45,120 nt of DNA from Ilumatobacteraceae bacterium (GTDB lineage: Bacteria > Actinomycetota > Acidimicrobiia > Acidimicrobiales > Ilumatobacteraceae): contig JANQYF010000041.1 in the NCBI GenBank assembly GCA_030729045.1, forward strand, positions 4,634 to 49,753. The letters are read 5' to 3'. The notes beneath the pieces are model-generated. The model had not been told where the DNA came from and did no database searches. It worked only from the letters and a program-made list of their open reading frames with translations. The translations under genes were made by a program, and so were the position numbers. Numbering within the stretch: position 1 is the first letter of the stretch; every line of letters begins with the position of its first letter. Shown in pieces: positions 33,452-43,741 of this stretch.

Positions 33452-34372
33452 ATGGCTACTTTCGCTTTTGATAATGAACTGATACTGACTGGCCCGTTTC
33501 GTGCCCCGCGCCAGATGTTGGCGGATCAGGAATATGACGGCCACACGAGCGTGCACGACGACGCCACGGCCGACAAGTTGGGATTACCGGGCGCGCCAAT
33601 AGAAGGGCCAACACACTTCAGTCAGTTCGACCCATTAGGAGTTGCGATGTGGGGGAGTGCGTGGTTTGAGCACGGTTGCATTAGTTCCCATTTTGAAAAC
33701 ATGGTGATTGAAGGCGAAGAAGTGCAAGCAACTGCAACTCGCAGGTCTGCAACATCGGCACGCATTGGCGCGGTGAAGTCAGACGGCAATTCAGTTCTGT
33801 CTGGAACCATGACGCTTGGGCCGAATCATCCGGAAACAGAACTCGACCGCAGGCTTGCGTCCTTGAAAGATCCAGGCGAGTTGTTCATCATTGATCAACT
33901 GCATGTAGGAGACAAAAGTGCACCCGAGCGAGTGTCGATGTCATTCACAGAAAGCAATGGGCACTTGTATCCGTTTTCACTGAATGACAAGTTGCAGATG
34001 ATTACAGAACCATCGCCGTGGTATGCATCAGAGACTGCAGCACAATCGCCGTGGGGCCGTGCAGTTATTCCAACCGAAATGGTCAGTGTTCTGGCTCACA
34101 AGGTTGGCTTCGCCGGTAAAACTCGCGGACCTGCTGTGGGGTTGTTTATCGACTTAGAAGTTCGGGTTATCAATGGCCCGCTATTTGTTGATGCTGAATA
34201 TGAATTGGTGCATGAAATAGTAGGCATGGGTCAAAGTCGACGTGTTGAGAGTTATTGGACTCGTACATCAATCACTGATCCGACATCCGGTGTTCTTGTA
34301 GCAACTGTGCTGCTACATCAGGGTATTTTCAAGGCTTCGTACGACAAATACCCTGCCGACAAATTGGCCTAA
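33452..34372 (+). CDS. Hotdog-fold (MaoC/thioesterase-like) protein
   Basis: GPTHFSQFDPLGVAMWGSAWFEHGCISSHFENMVIEGEEVQATA. ATG at 33452. Confidence 0.6.
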   Translation: MATFAFDNELILTGPFRAPRQMLADQEYDGHTSVHDDATADKLGLPGAPIEGPTHFSQFDPLGVAMWGSAWFEHGCISSHFENMVIEGEEVQATATRRSATSARIGAVKSDGNSVLSGTMTLGPNHPETELDRRLASLKDPGELFIIDQLHVGDKSAPERVSMSFTESNGHLYPFSLNDKLQMITEPSPWYASETAAQSPWGRAVIPTEMVSVLAHKVGFAGKTRGPAVGLFIDLEVRVINGPLFVDAEYELVHEIVGMGQSRRVESYWTRTSITDPTSGVLVATVLLHQGIFKASYDKYPADKLA

Positions 34373-35022
34373 TGAATTCTGTGGGCGGGCGAAGACTTGC
34401 TGCACTTGTCGCGATACTTGCGGTCTGCGCATGGGTGACATCGTTAGGTATTCATAGCAAAACAGGCGTATCCCATCTCGATCAGTCGGTATGGCAGTTC
34501 TTTGTTGACCATGACTCATCAGGTTTGCAGTCAGTTGCTCGATTCGTTACATCATTCGGTGTGCTTAGCGTGCTGTTGCCTGTCGCCGTCGTTGTTGGCG
34601 TGTTGGTGTGGGTCAGGTCGCGGTCGGTCGCGGCAGCAATTGCCCCATGGTTATCAGTGGTTGTATGCAGTCAGATCGTTTCAACATTGAAGAAGTCAAC
34701 GGATATTGCTCGCCCACCATTGGAACTTCAAGTGGTGCAGATTCGTAATCCCAGTTTTCCGTCTGGTCACGCAGGGAATACCACAGCACTGATTGTCAGT
34801 GTTGTTCTGGTTGCGTGGTGTGTTGCCGAGGTGTCACGCCGCACAAAGATGTGGGTATCAATTGGTGGGGCAGTGATCGTGGCTGCGATGGGTCTCACAC
34901 GGCTTGTGCTCAATGTGCATTGGCTTTCCGACGTTCTTGCAGGTTGGTGCATAGGCGCAGCAGCGGGGCTTGCGATTACCGGAGTGTTAGTAGCCGTTCG
35001 GCCATTAAATCTCGACGCGTGA
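34372..35022 (+). CDS. PAP2-family phosphatase
   Basis: KKSTDIARPPLE; NPSFPSGHAGNTTAL; LTRLVLNVHWLSDVLAGW. Confidence 0.9.
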   Translation: MNSVGGRRLAALVAILAVCAWVTSLGIHSKTGVSHLDQSVWQFFVDHDSSGLQSVARFVTSFGVLSVLLPVAVVVGVLVWVRSRSVAAAIAPWLSVVVCSQIVSTLKKSTDIARPPLELQVVQIRNPSFPSGHAGNTTALIVSVVLVAWCVAEVSRRTKMWVSIGGAVIVAAMGLTRLVLNVHWLSDVLAGWCIGAAAGLAITGVLVAVRPLNLDA

Positions 35023-36987
35023 TCCGACTTCAAAGACACGGTCAGTTGGCAAGTTGAAGAACCGGCCTGCACTGTCAGCGCCGCGATTAAGCCAAACGAA
35101 CAAATGCTCTTGCAGTGGGTTCATCCCTGGGGCTTTACCAGCCACGATTGATTCGTGCCCGAGGAAGTACGTGACATCCTCTGCGTCGTATTCAAGACCG
35201 AAGTGAGACAAGGTTGCGAGAACCCCCGGCACATCAGGTTCATCCATGAAGCCAAATGTGATTTGCACTTGGAAAACTCCGGGTGCGACTTTGGTGATGT
35301 GGGCGCGATCTTCTGGCGCCACACGAGGTTCTTCTGCGGTCTCAATTGCCACAATCAGTGTGCACTTATGGAGGACCTTGTTGTGCTTCAAGTTATTCAC
35401 AAGCGCAGGTGGGGCTTTGCCCAAGTCTTTAAACAAGAACACTGCAGTACCAGAAACGCGCTTTACGTCCTCGGTTTCATCGAGAACTTCTTCAATAGGG
35501 CGTTCTCCGCGATGGATGCGATCAGCAACAAGGATGCGTCCACGACGCCACGTTTGCATCTGAACCATCAGAATTACTCCAACGGCAAGCGCAAACCATC
35601 CACCATGAGGGATCTTGATCAGGTTGGCGCCAAGGAATCCGAGTTCGATGATGAGCAGTGGAATACAAACTGCGAACGCACGGAATTGACTCCAATTCCA
35701 CTTGTCAGTTAGCACCTTGAAAAAGATCAGCGTGGTGATAACCATGGTCATGGTGACAGCTATTCCGTATGCGGCAGCCAAATTACTTGAGCTGCGAAAT
35801 CCGAGTACAAGCCCGATGCACGCAATCATCAGACCCCAGTTAACGAGGGGAACATAAATCTGACCAGAATGGCTCTGAGACGTGTGGCGGATTTGTATTC
35901 GAGGCAGGTAGTCAAGCTTGACCGCCTGAGCCGTGAGAGAGAACACCCCTGATATCAATGCCTGAGACGCAATGACGGTTGCACATGTCGCTAGCAAAAC
36001 AATGGGAATAAGAAGAGGCTCCGGAGCCATTCGGAAAAAGACGCTTTCAACGGCTTCTGGGTTCGCCAAGAGAAAAGCGCCTTGACCCCAATAGTTCAAT
36101 AGCAATGCCGGCAACACAATTGAATACCAACCAAGCGTGATGGGGCGACGACCAAAGTGGCCCATGTCTGCGTAGAGAGCTTCGCCACCGGTTACGACCA
36201 AAAAGATAGAACCAAGCGACAAGAACGCTTTGCCCGATTCGTGTGTGAAATAACGAATGGCATGCATGGGGTTCACTGAATTGATGATTCCTGGCTCAGG
36301 AATGATTTTTGACAAACCGAGAAGCGCCAATGTGGTGAACCACACCAACATGATTGGACCGAACACTTTGCCTACAGCTCCGGTGCCTCTACTTTGCACC
36401 ATGAACAAACACATCAAAATCGCGACGGCAATGGGAAGAACCCATGAAGCAAAAGCAGGAGAAACTTCTTCAAGGCCTTCCACTGCGCTCAACACTGAAA
36501 TTGCAGGCGTGATAATTCCGTCTCCGTAGAGAAGCGCAGTACCAAATACTCCGAGTGAAACGAGCAGGCCCGCCTTGGTGGCAGTAGAGCCACGCTTTGG
36601 CATCACGAGGGCAGTCAATGCCAGGATGCCGCCTTCACCTTTGTTGTCGGCGCGCATGACCAGTAGTAGGTACTTAATCGAAATGATGATGACGAGCGCC
36701 CAAAATGCCAAGGAACAAATCCCGTAGACATTGATGGTGTCGACAGTCATCTCGTGCGACTTCTCGGTGAACGCTTCTTTGAATGCGTACAAAGGACTGG
36801 TGCCGATGTCGCCATAAACGATGCCGAGTGCACCGAGGGCTAGTGCGGCCGTACCTGCTTTGGTGTGGCTGTGCTCACCATGAGGTTCATGACCGGTAGA
36901 AGGTTTAGTTGGCTGTTGTAATGCCGCCTCGGCATTGCGTCTAGCGCGCTTGACCGAATCTACGCCGGCTGTTTTGTCTGATCCCAC
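35005..36987 (-). CDS. kup: Low-affinity potassium transporter Kup
   Basis: ALGALGIVYGDIGTSPLYAFKEAF; TKAGLLVSLGVFGTALLYGDGIITPAISVLSAVEGLE; about 12 TM plus soluble C-terminus. Confidence 0.96.
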   Translation of the reverse strand: MGSDKTAGVDSVKRARRNAEAALQQPTKPSTGHEPHGEHSHTKAGTAALALGALGIVYGDIGTSPLYAFKEAFTEKSHEMTVDTINVYGICSLAFWALVIIISIKYLLLVMRADNKGEGGILALTALVMPKRGSTATKAGLLVSLGVFGTALLYGDGIITPAISVLSAVEGLEEVSPAFASWVLPIAVAILMCLFMVQSRGTGAVGKVFGPIMLVWFTTLALLGLSKIIPEPGIINSVNPMHAIRYFTHESGKAFLSLGSIFLVVTGGEALYADMGHFGRRPITLGWYSIVLPALLLNYWGQGAFLLANPEAVESVFFRMAPEPLLIPIVLLATCATVIASQALISGVFSLTAQAVKLDYLPRIQIRHTSQSHSGQIYVPLVNWGLMIACIGLVLGFRSSSNLAAAYGIAVTMTMVITTLIFFKVLTDKWNWSQFRAFAVCIPLLIIELGFLGANLIKIPHGGWFALAVGVILMVQMQTWRRGRILVADRIHRGERPIEEVLDETEDVKRVSGTAVFLFKDLGKAPPALVNNLKHNKVLHKCTLIVAIETAEEPRVAPEDRAHITKVAPGVFQVQITFGFMDEPDVPGVLATLSHFGLEYDAEDVTYFLGHESIVAGKAPGMNPLQEHLFVWLNRGADSAGRFFNLPTDRVFEVGSRVEI

Positions 36988-37054
36988 AGGAAGGCAACAC
37001 TACTGCTCGGTAGGTCAAACTCCTATGCGCGACGCACGGAGTCTGGCGGGAGGC

Positions 37055-38122
37055 TTATCGAGATGATGTGGGGTACGGCAACCAGGTGGCCGCTTCAAAG
37101 TCGTACAGCTTGCAGGCCTTAGTGGCTTGCAAGTACGCCTTTAGCGAATACTTCGAATAACGCACGGTGTCTGGGAAAGCCTCAGCAATCGCGGCAGCTG
37201 CTTGAGGCAACTTGTGAAATGGAATGCGGGCGTCAACGTGGTGAGGCACATGAACGAAAATGTTGTGGAACCAGAGGTAGTTGATGAGGCGCGGAGTGTG
37301 GAGAACGGTTGTTGATTCCATCTGTCCGTTGAACTGGGTCCACTCTTTACGAGTCCACCAACGAATGTCTGGTGCTACGTGGTGAACATAGACAGTCCAG
37401 CCGATGATTTGTGTGAACAGCAAGAACGGAACAACCAAAACTTTGATTGGCATCCAGATTGCAGCAACAACGCCACCAGTGAATGCGCCAATAACAGCCA
37501 ATGCTGCAATAGCTACAAGCAGTGCTGAGCCAAGTGTGATTTTGTCGCGAACGATTTCGTCGTGACGCTTGCCGGGCGCATTGAAACGCCACATCTTGAG
37601 CCACCACACTTCACGAAGGAAATAAGCGCCAGAACCGATGCACGACCATTCAAGACGATGACGAAGTTTTTGTGCTCCGCTTAGTGCCTCATAATCAGTA
37701 ACAGTGAGTGGGTGCCATACAAAGTCGAAACCTTGGCGAGTGGTGTAGCCGTGATGAATACGGTTGTGCCCGAGATCCCATGCAGATTCACAATGAACAC
37801 TCGGGCCCATGCACAATTGGGCGATGACTCTGTTCGCCTTGCGCGAATCAAGAAGTGCATTGTGCGATGCATCGTGACCCAAAACAAAAAGTCCTGACAC
37901 TGCAAGACCAGCAAGTAGCCACCAGATGCCAACTGCCCACCATGTGTTGGTAAGAACTAGAGCGACTGTAGGAACTGCATACAACACAGTTGCCTGAATA
38001 AGCGCACGTGTTGCACGCATCCGGGAACGTTCGTAACAAACGGGCGGGATGATGGCGCGCACGTCGTTAAGAGAATTTTCCCGAGGGGCTGGCATTGTTG
38101 GTGATTCGATACTCACCTCCAC
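37055..38122 (-). CDS. Membrane fatty acid desaturase
   Basis: Histidine boxes GHDASHN, HNRIHHGYT, HVPHHVDARIP. Start uncertain (38122 or the ATG at 38095). Confidence 0.9.
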   Translation of the reverse strand: MEVSIESPTMPAPRENSLNDVRAIIPPVCYERSRMRATRALIQATVLYAVPTVALVLTNTWWAVGIWWLLAGLAVSGLFVLGHDASHNALLDSRKANRVIAQLCMGPSVHCESAWDLGHNRIHHGYTTRQGFDFVWHPLTVTDYEALSGAQKLRHRLEWSCIGSGAYFLREVWWLKMWRFNAPGKRHDEIVRDKITLGSALLVAIAALAVIGAFTGGVVAAIWMPIKVLVVPFLLFTQIIGWTVYVHHVAPDIRWWTRKEWTQFNGQMESTTVLHTPRLINYLWFHNIFVHVPHHVDARIPFHKLPQAAAAIAEAFPDTVRYSKYSLKAYLQATKACKLYDFEAATWLPYPTSSR

Positions 38123-38132
38123 AGGTTAGATG

Positions 38133-38152
38133 CCTACCTACCGTTAGGTAGG
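38133..38152. promoter_or_regulatory. Perfect palindrome CCTACCTA-ccgt-TAGGTAGG, candidate operator
   Basis: 8-bp perfect arms, 4-nt spacer, immediately upstream of the desaturase start. Confidence 0.55.
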
Positions 38153-38191
38153 GGCTTTGCACAGAATTTTGGTCACAATTACCAAGTGGGG

Positions 38192-38842
38192 CTACTTCAG
38201 CCGATTTCGTAGCTGTACGAAGACTTCGGTGCCGACAATCCCGGAAAGTTCATGGCTCAGGCTGTCGATGACAGAAGATTCGCCCACATACGCATCGGAG
38301 CCTTCTGTGCAGCACCAGGCCATTTTGGTGCCGTGGTCACCCCAATCGGCACGAGACCACCTGCGCACCGTGGCAATTTCCACATTGTCTTCACGCATCT
38401 CCCAATCAACCTTTATCGGCAATTGCCAACAGACTGACGGTTTCCAATCAGTGGGGGATTCGTCGAAGTATTCAGCTGCCAGGTGTAGGGCGCAGCCTTC
38501 GCCACCTGCAAAGCCATTGCGGTTGTGGAATATGCACGCGCCGTCAACGACCCGCGTTGCGGAGTACGACTCGTCAGCAAACACGGTGCCCGAATTTGCC
38601 TCCGCGTGAAACTGAAACAAATGAGCCGGAATGGTGGCAGCGGCAGCCGACAGATCACGGGCTTCGTCAATTCCGTCTAGTTCGGCCCCCAGGGAACAAC
38701 AGCCGTGCCCAAGCGATTCGTCGGCGGTGGCGTTGATTCCTTTGCACCCTTTGCCCCAGATACATGTCCAGTTTGAAGCAAGAAAATCACGGTCGAATCG
38801 CCAGACGGTGTCCCCGGCATCCACTTCTTCGTAATTGCTCAC
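38192..38842 (-). CDS. Cysteine-rich conserved hypothetical protein (possible metal or Fe-S binding)
   Basis: 216 aa with conserved-looking Cys motifs: WTCIWGKGCKGI, GHGCCSLG, GACIFHNRNGFAGGEGCALHL, PSVCWQLP, AWCCTEG. Confidence 0.75.
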   Translation of the reverse strand: MSNYEEVDAGDTVWRFDRDFLASNWTCIWGKGCKGINATADESLGHGCCSLGAELDGIDEARDLSAAAATIPAHLFQFHAEANSGTVFADESYSATRVVDGACIFHNRNGFAGGEGCALHLAAEYFDESPTDWKPSVCWQLPIKVDWEMREDNVEIATVRRWSRADWGDHGTKMAWCCTEGSDAYVGESSVIDSLSHELSGIVGTEVFVQLRNRLK

Positions 38843-38905
38843 GATTCCACGATAGGGCGGGTGTCTAACTATGTGACAATGGTCTCGTTATACAAGGATG
38901 TGAAC

Positions 38906-40618
38906 ATGATCAACCATTACCGTGCTGCCCGCGCTGAGCTTGATGCTCCTGGATCACCATTTGCCACCACGATGTCAGAAGTTCGTGGGGTCACCATGAA
39001 GACCTTCGTGTCTGCTCCGCCCACGATGCGTGTCATCTGGGAGAACTCAATTGGACATGCTGATAATGACTACATCGTCTACGAAGATGAGCGTTACACG
39101 TATGCAGAAGTTCATTCCCAGGTGCGCAAACTTGCGCAGTACTTAGTAGAACATGGCGTCACGCCGGGAACTCGCGTTGCACTTGCAATGCGTAATTACC
39201 CGGAATGGGTTGTTGGTTACTGGGCAATTTTGTCGGTGGGTGCAGCAGTTGTCGGCATGAACGCATGGTGGACAACACCAGAGATGGAATACGCACTGAA
39301 TGACAGTGCACCAGTTGTATTGATTGCAGACGACGAGCGTCTTGAGCGATTCGAACAAATAGAGAAAACACCATCAGTGCACATTCTTGGTGTCCGTACT
39401 GATCGTGCATTGCCTGCCGGTAGTGGCCGTTGGGCAGACGTTCTTGCAATGGCAGACCCCGGCGTTTTGCCAACTGTCGAAATTGACACTGATGATGACG
39501 TCACTATTTTCTACACATCAGGCACCACTGGTTTTCCAAAGGGCGCGCAGTTAACGCATCGCGGATCAGTGTCAAACATTTTTAACATGCTCACAATGAC
39601 AATGGCTGCCAACTCGGCCGAAGCAAAAGGTATTGCAGCTGGTGATATTCCAGCACCAACAACTGCGCCGTCGGCATTTCCTCCTGCTTTCATGGCGCCA
39701 ACACCTTTGTTTCACGTCACGGCATGTAACTGCATCCTGCATCCTGCAACTGTGATGGGAGCGAAACTTGTTCTCACATATAAGTGGGAACCTGGTCGCG
39801 CGCTTGAACTGATTGAACGTGAACGTGTTACCACTTTGTCTGGTGTTCCAACAATGAGTCGTGAGTTGCTACTGCACCCTGATTGGGAAACACGAGACAC
39901 ATCATCGCTGCAAGGAATGGGTGGCGGCGGTGCACCATTGCAGCCAGACCTTGTGCACAAAATTGCAGGTGCATTGAAGGGTGGCCAACCATCGACTGGT
40001 TATGGCATGACAGAAACCTGCGGAATCATTACTGCAAACTCAGCTCGCTGGCTGATTGCAAAACCTGCTTCTTGTGGCCCGCTAGTGCCAACACTTGAAG
40101 CAAAATTTGTTGATGAGGACGGAAATGATCTTCCATCAGGTCCAGATACTGTCGGCGTTTTGTGCGTCAAAGGCGCTGTCATTATTAAGGGTTACCTCAA
40201 CCGGCCAGAAGCCAATGCTGAGACAATTCAAGATGGTTGGTTAAATACGGGCGATATCGCTCGAATTGATGAAGACGGTTTTGTGTTCATTGTTGACCGT
40301 GCAAAAGACATGGTGTTGCGTGGCGGTGAGAACGTGTACTGCAGCGAAGTGGAAACTGCGATTTACCATCACGAATCAATTGCAGAAGCTGCAGTATTTG
40401 GTATTCCCGACGAACGTCTAGGTGAAGAAGTTGCAGTAGTTCTTGTTCTGCGTCCAGGAAAAACACTCGGCGAAGATGAACTGCGCACTTTCCTTGGCGC
40501 AACGCTTGCAAAGCACAAGATTCCATCAAAGATCTGGTTCCGCGATGAACCGATTCCTCGTAATGCAAGCGGCAAGTTCTTGAAGCGCGAACTGCGCAAA
40601 GAACTTATTGGGGAATAA
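38906..40618 (+). CDS. AMP-dependent acyl-CoA synthetase
   Basis: [83 protein letters not shown] 38906 preceded by AAGGA. Confidence 0.94.
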   Translation: MINHYRAARAELDAPGSPFATTMSEVRGVTMKTFVSAPPTMRVIWENSIGHADNDYIVYEDERYTYAEVHSQVRKLAQYLVEHGVTPGTRVALAMRNYPEWVVGYWAILSVGAAVVGMNAWWTTPEMEYALNDSAPVVLIADDERLERFEQIEKTPSVHILGVRTDRALPAGSGRWADVLAMADPGVLPTVEIDTDDDVTIFYTSGTTGFPKGAQLTHRGSVSNIFNMLTMTMAANSAEAKGIAAGDIPAPTTAPSAFPPAFMAPTPLFHVTACNCILHPATVMGAKLVLTYKWEPGRALELIERERVTTLSGVPTMSRELLLHPDWETRDTSSLQGMGGGGAPLQPDLVHKIAGALKGGQPSTGYGMTETCGIITANSARWLIAKPASCGPLVPTLEAKFVDEDGNDLPSGPDTVGVLCVKGAVIIKGYLNRPEANAETIQDGWLNTGDIARIDEDGFVFIVDRAKDMVLRGGENVYCSEVETAIYHHESIAEAAVFGIPDERLGEEVAVVLVLRPGKTLGEDELRTFLGATLAKHKIPSKIWFRDEPIPRNASGKFLKRELRKELIGE

Positions 40619-41603
40619 GAACTCCGGCCACTTCGGCCAAAATCTCAATCGAGCGAATGCGTGAGGCAGTGCTGTCTGCATGATGCGCGGTCATGATTTC
40701 ATCTGCATTTGTTAATGTCTGAAATTCGTCAAGGCGAGCCTTGATAGTCGACGCAGTTCCTATGGCTGAATACTTGAATACTTCATCAAGGTATGACGCC
40801 TGGGGAGACAACAGTGCGGCGTCTACTTGCTCATCTGTTAGAGGGTGACCTGGTCGGCCAAAAATACGGCGTGCAAACGAACGCTTACGTCGTTCAAATT
40901 GGGCTAGCGCTGATTCTTCGGTATCAGCTGCAATCACGCTCATGCTTGCAATCACATGTGGCTTGTCCAGTTGCAAAGACGGAGTGAACCGCTCGCGATA
41001 GATGCGAATCGCATCCAAGAGAGATGCAGGTGCAAAGTGAGATGCAAATGCATAGGGAAGACCTAGTACCGCAGCAAGTTGAGCGCCGTACAAAGAAGAC
41101 CCCAAGATGTACAGCGGAATGTTTGTGCCTCGCCCAGGTGTGGCAATGACATCTGCGACTCTGGAGGTCTCGCTAAGGAACCCCTGCAGTTCTTGAACGT
41201 CTTGTGCAAATGTTTCGGCTGCACGCGGGTCACGTCGTAAAGCCTTCACTGTTGTTTGGTCTGTTCCAGGCGCACGACCAAGACCAAGATCAATACGACC
41301 AGGGTGCAGTGTGGCCAACATTCCGAATTGTTCGGCAATCACTAGAGGGGAGTGATTCGGCAACATCACGCCGCCTGAGCCAAGTCGAATTGTTGAGGTG
41401 TTTGCAGCAACGTGCGCGATAAGAACTGCTGGTGCAGATGATGCAATGGTTTCAGAGTTGTGATGCTCTGCGTACCAGACACGCGTATAGCCAAGTCGCT
41501 CTGCCGCTTGGGCTAACTGAACACAACCTTCAAGGCTCTCGCGAAGTGATTCTCCGGCACCGATAGATGCGAGATCAAGAATGGAAACGGGAACAGTGGA
41601 CAT
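40605..41603 (-). CDS. Luciferase-like (LLM) flavin-dependent oxidoreductase
   Basis: [91 protein letters not shown]. Confidence 0.94.
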   Translation of the reverse strand: MSTVPVSILDLASIGAGESLRESLEGCVQLAQAAERLGYTRVWYAEHHNSETIASSAPAVLIAHVAANTSTIRLGSGGVMLPNHSPLVIAEQFGMLATLHPGRIDLGLGRAPGTDQTTVKALRRDPRAAETFAQDVQELQGFLSETSRVADVIATPGRGTNIPLYILGSSLYGAQLAAVLGLPYAFASHFAPASLLDAIRIYRERFTPSLQLDKPHVIASMSVIAADTEESALAQFERRKRSFARRIFGRPGHPLTDEQVDAALLSPQASYLDEVFKYSAIGTASTIKARLDEFQTLTNADEIMTAHHADSTASRIRSIEILAEVAGVLIPQ

Positions 41604-41608
41604 TGGTG

Positions 41609-42100
41609 TTACAGAGGCGGACTAACTCGTTCGAGAACAACGCGAACGCCACCCATGTCAGGGCGTGTCCAAACCATGTGGCCGTCTTCATCAAGCTTGC
41701 GTACGACTTCGATTCCAGGCATGCCGACAGGACGCAAAACAAATGCTCCGTCTTCGAAGGTGGCAACAACATGAATTGGTGTGGTGTAGTCAAAAACCGA
41801 TACGTCATGAACAGCGTTTTCTTCGGTGCCATCTGCCCGAGCATCGGCAATTGTTCCGCCACCACAGTCAACGATGCGGTTTCCACATTGCTCGATGCGC
41901 TCTGTGTAACTCATCAACCGATCATCGGCAGGTACTGGCTCTCCGCCACGGGTGGCACTAATGGTTTTCCAGATGCCACGAAGGTCTGGCGCGCCAGGCG
42001 CCAAGGGCTCGGTGCAGCCGCCCAGAATTAGAGGGGGAAACGACACGCCATACCCGCCAGTAGGAGTGTGGGCTACAGGGATGTCATTGGCGTTCGTCAT
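41609..42100 (-). CDS. Hypothetical protein, possibly calycin/lipocalin-like
   Basis: 163 aa with LRGIWKTIS (GxW-like) and beta-rich C-terminus; co-oriented with the LLM gene 5 bp downstream. Confidence 0.6.
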   Translation of the reverse strand: MTNANDIPVAHTPTGGYGVSFPPLILGGCTEPLAPGAPDLRGIWKTISATRGGEPVPADDRLMSYTERIEQCGNRIVDCGGGTIADARADGTEENAVHDVSVFDYTTPIHVVATFEDGAFVLRPVGMPGIEVVRKLDEDGHMVWTRPDMGGVRVVLERVSPPL

Positions 42101-42210
42101 GAACCCTCACCCTACTGTTGTCGGGCTCTGGCCTGTTTGTTGGTGAAATCCATTGGGCTGGCAAATAAGCAGAGGTGGAGAGCCCGATAGTGCGTAGCGT
42201 ATGTGGTCTT

Positions 42211-43617
42211 ATGTCAGTTCTTCCCAACGCCGCATTTTCAATCGCTCTCGACTGTCAACTCGACAATGTCCCAGGCACCCTTGGTCGGCTGTGCGCCGCC
42301 ATTGGTACGGCCGGTGGAAACATAGGCGCCCTCGACGGTTTTGACGTGCGTGGACCAGTTCTTCGCCGCAGTGTTGTGGTTCATTGCCGCGATGAGGCAC
42401 ACCAAAAGACAGTCGTCGATGCAGTGCAGAAACTTGACGGCGTCACTGTTATTGACTGGTGGGACCGTACGTTCCGCATGCATGAAGCTGGCAAGGTTGA
42501 AGTCCTTACCACGGCTCCGGTAAACGATCGTGATGACTTGTCAATGGCATACACGCCGGGTGTTGCGCGCGTATGTACCGCAATTGAAAACGATCCTTCG
42601 TTGTCTCACAAATACACCATTCGTAAAAACACAGTCGCAATTGTCAGCAACGGAACCGCAGTTCTCGGACTTGGCGATATTGGCCCTGAAGGCGCAATGC
42701 CGGTTATGGAAGGCAAAGCACTCTTGTTCAAAGAGTTCGGCGGCGTTAACGGTTTCCCTATCTGTATCAATGCGCGCACTGCTGATGAAGTAGTTGACTT
42801 CGTACAACGCATTGCACCGACATTTGGTGGCATCAACCTTGAAGACATCAAAGCTCCTGAGTGCTTTGAAATCGAAGAGCGTCTTCGCGCAAGCCTTGAC
42901 ATTCCTGTCTTCCACGACGACCAACACGGAACTGCAGTTGTCACATTGGCGGCACTGTGGAACTCATTGAAGATCACAGGCAAGAAGATGGAAGATCTCA
43001 CTGTTGTTATCGCTGGCGTCGGGGCAGCAGGTGTTGCAATCGGCAAGATTTTGCTGAACGCCGGTGTTGGCGATGTCATTGGTTGTGACCGTGTTGGCGC
43101 TATCTACTCAGGCCGCAGCGAAATGAACTCGGCTAAAGAATGGTTTGCTGAACACACCAACACATCACGCCGAATGGGCACAATCAGCGACGTCATGAAG
43201 GGCGCCGATGTATTTGTTGGCGTCAGTGGACCTGACCTCATCACACAAGCAGACGTTCGCACCATGGCAAAAGACCCCATTGTGTTCGCAATGGCTAACC
43301 CAAACCCTGAAATTCGTCCAGAACAAGTTGATGGTCTTGCAAAAGTCATGGCTACTGGCCGCAGTGACTATCCGAACCAGATCAACAATGTTCTTGCATT
43401 CCCCGGAATTTTCCGCGGGGCACTTGATGCAAATGCAACAGACATCACTGAGGGCATGAAGCTTGCTGCAGCAGTTGCTATTGCCGAATCAGTAACTGAT
43501 GCACAGTTGTCACCTGACTTCGTGGTTCCGTCGGTGTTCGACCGCACCATTGTTGAGCGTGTTGCGCCAGCAGTTGCTGCGGCCGCCGTACGTGATGGCG
43601 TTATCCGCAAGAATTAA
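42211..43617 (+). CDS. NAD(P)-dependent malic enzyme with N-terminal ACT domain
   Basis: N-terminal ACT-like SIALDCQLDNVPGTLGRLCAAIGTAGGNI; YTPGVARVC; FHDDQHGTAVVTLAAL; GVGAAGVAIGKILL. Confidence 0.93.
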   Translation: MSVLPNAAFSIALDCQLDNVPGTLGRLCAAIGTAGGNIGALDGFDVRGPVLRRSVVVHCRDEAHQKTVVDAVQKLDGVTVIDWWDRTFRMHEAGKVEVLTTAPVNDRDDLSMAYTPGVARVCTAIENDPSLSHKYTIRKNTVAIVSNGTAVLGLGDIGPEGAMPVMEGKALLFKEFGGVNGFPICINARTADEVVDFVQRIAPTFGGINLEDIKAPECFEIEERLRASLDIPVFHDDQHGTAVVTLAALWNSLKITGKKMEDLTVVIAGVGAAGVAIGKILLNAGVGDVIGCDRVGAIYSGRSEMNSAKEWFAEHTNTSRRMGTISDVMKGADVFVGVSGPDLITQADVRTMAKDPIVFAMANPNPEIRPEQVDGLAKVMATGRSDYPNQINNVLAFPGIFRGALDANATDITEGMKLAAAVAIAESVTDAQLSPDFVVPSVFDRTIVERVAPAVAAAAVRDGVIRKN

Positions 43618-43623
43618 ACTGTG

Positions 43624-43642
43624 CGACACGAATAGCGTGTCG
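43624..43642. terminator. Hairpin downstream of malic enzyme (weak or no T-tract)
   Basis: CGACACG-aatag-CGTGTCG perfect 7-bp stem, not followed by a T-run. Confidence 0.35.
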
Positions 43643-43696
43643 TTCGAATAGTTCATTACAGCAGAAGTTTTGTTACCTGCTACGCTAGAATTTTGC

Positions 43697-43741
43697 ACTG
43701 GTGAGTCGGGAAGTCTGGTCGACAGTAAGTTGGAGACTTCT
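43697..43741 (+). promoter_or_regulatory. Structured nhaA 5' leader (candidate cis-regulatory RNA)
   Basis: GAAGTCT (43710-43716) / AGACTTC (43734-43740) stem abutting the GGAG RBS; competing pairing GTCG (43705-43708)/CGAC (43720-43723), extended by ACT (43697-43699)/AGT (43724-43726). -10-like TAGAAT at 43686-43691. Confidence 0.45.

Noticed and set aside
36988-37054. c-di-AMP (ydaO) riboswitch upstream of kup
   Set aside because: Only 67 nt separate kup from the desaturase stop, too short for the motif, and no matching structure is apparent.
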